Source: Diplocarpon mali
Lineage: Eukaryota > Ascomycota > Leotiomycetes > Helotiales > Drepanopezizaceae
Assembly: GCA_024741835.1 (NCBI GenBank)
Contig: JAENRP010000257.1
Location: 35,185-65,522 of the forward strand
Direction of reading: 5' to 3'
DNA length: 30,338 nt
Part shown: positions 30,246 through 30,338 of the stretch, one piece after another
Layout: every line of letters starts with the position of its first letter
How positions within the stretch are numbered: the stretch's first letter is position 1
Translations under genes and position numbers: made by a program
The notes under the pieces: generated by a model
The model's input: the letters and a program-made list of their open reading frames with translations, nothing else
What the model was told of the DNA's origin: nothing
The model's database searches: none

Positions 30246-30338
30246 CTATAATATTACCTTTAAAATAATATAAAGTCTATCTTTAATTTTAACTTTAAAA
30301 ATCACTTTATAATTATTATTTATAAATTATATAAATTG

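Larger units (their letters stand above)
17651..30338. other. Large RIP-affected, AT-rich transposon block
   Basis: The sequence is AT-rich with very frequent TpA and few CpA/TpG, while GCGC and CCGCC survive. That is the footprint of CpA-to-TpA mutation on both strands. Differences between the two LTR copies at 18419 and 25813 are all C/T or G/A, and stops in the old pol frames are overwhelmingly TAA/TAG at places where Gln or Trp is expected. Such blocks are normally methylated heterochromatin. No intact gene remains in it. Confidence 0.93.
26372..30338 (-). mobile_element. Element 2: older Ty1/copia retrotransposon, 3' part, cut by the window end
   Basis: Minus-strand copia remnant with its 3' LTR at 26371 and beyond. 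Its 5' LTR, gag and protease lie outside the window or at its very edge. It is clearly a different family from element 1. RNase H, RT and INT remnants sit in different phases (codon starts at 26867, 27673, 28109 and 29610 give three different remainders), so it has small indels as well as RIP. Together with its LTR being the target of element 1, this makes it the older insertion. Confidence 0.85.

Overview
The window is from a filamentous ascomycete, most likely a Sordariomycete-type Pezizomycotina genome. Evidence: genes have short GT-AG introns (about 48-57 nt) with CTGAC/CTAAC-type branch sites; the fungus-specific AIM11 family is present; a SAD-1/Rdp1-type RNA-dependent RNA polymerase is present; and the right 12.7 kb carries the C-to-T/G-to-A decay of repeat-induced point mutation (RIP). 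All calls were made by eye; no database search was run.

Layout. Positions 1-17.65 kb are ordinary GC-balanced gene territory. It holds an RdRP (942-5703, two exons, 1500 aa), a doubtful minus-strand gene (6154-6964), a sigma-like glutathione S-transferase (7097-7900, three exons), AIM11 (8588-9220), a 5.2 kb gene-poor stretch with micro/minisatellites and low-complexity tracts, a 2OG-Fe(II) oxygenase of the prolyl-4-hydroxylase type (14447-15422, four exons), and a possible small secreted peptide on the minus strand (15682-15940). From about 17.65 kb to the end the sequence is AT-rich, TpA-rich and full of TAA/TAG stops: a RIP-decayed transposon block.

The repeat block resolves into two nested Ty1/copia LTR retrotransposons, both pointing to the minus strand. 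Element 1 (18419-26010, 7592 bp) is complete. It has two 198-bp LTRs, a 5-bp CTTCT target duplication, a primer-binding site that fits the anticodon arm of initiator tRNA-Met once RIP transitions are allowed, and one gag-PR-INT-RT-RNaseH frame that can still be followed in a single phase for about 5.6 kb. Between RNase H and the 3' LTR lies a further coherent reading frame of about 1.3 kb with an Arg/Gly-rich and a Gly/Ser-rich segment. Element 1 sits inside an LTR of the older element 2 (LTR about 725 bp when the insertion is removed: 18050-18418 plus 26016-26371). The element 2 body (26372 to beyond the window end) keeps RNase H, RT and INT remnants in several frames, plus an unusual array of a 23-bp near-palindromic core.

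Most interesting points: the accessory frame 3' of pol in element 1; the polarity of RIP damage between the two LTRs of element 1 (each LTR is preserved in its outer half and damaged in its inner half, 23 of 23 differences); the reconstructable empty insertion site in a TATA-containing tandem repeat; the 23-bp core found in two separate parts of element 2; and a conserved duplicated 19-residue motif at the C-terminus of the RdRP. A gene of the RNA-silencing machinery therefore lies about 12 kb from a block of transposons silenced by a different genome-defence process, RIP.
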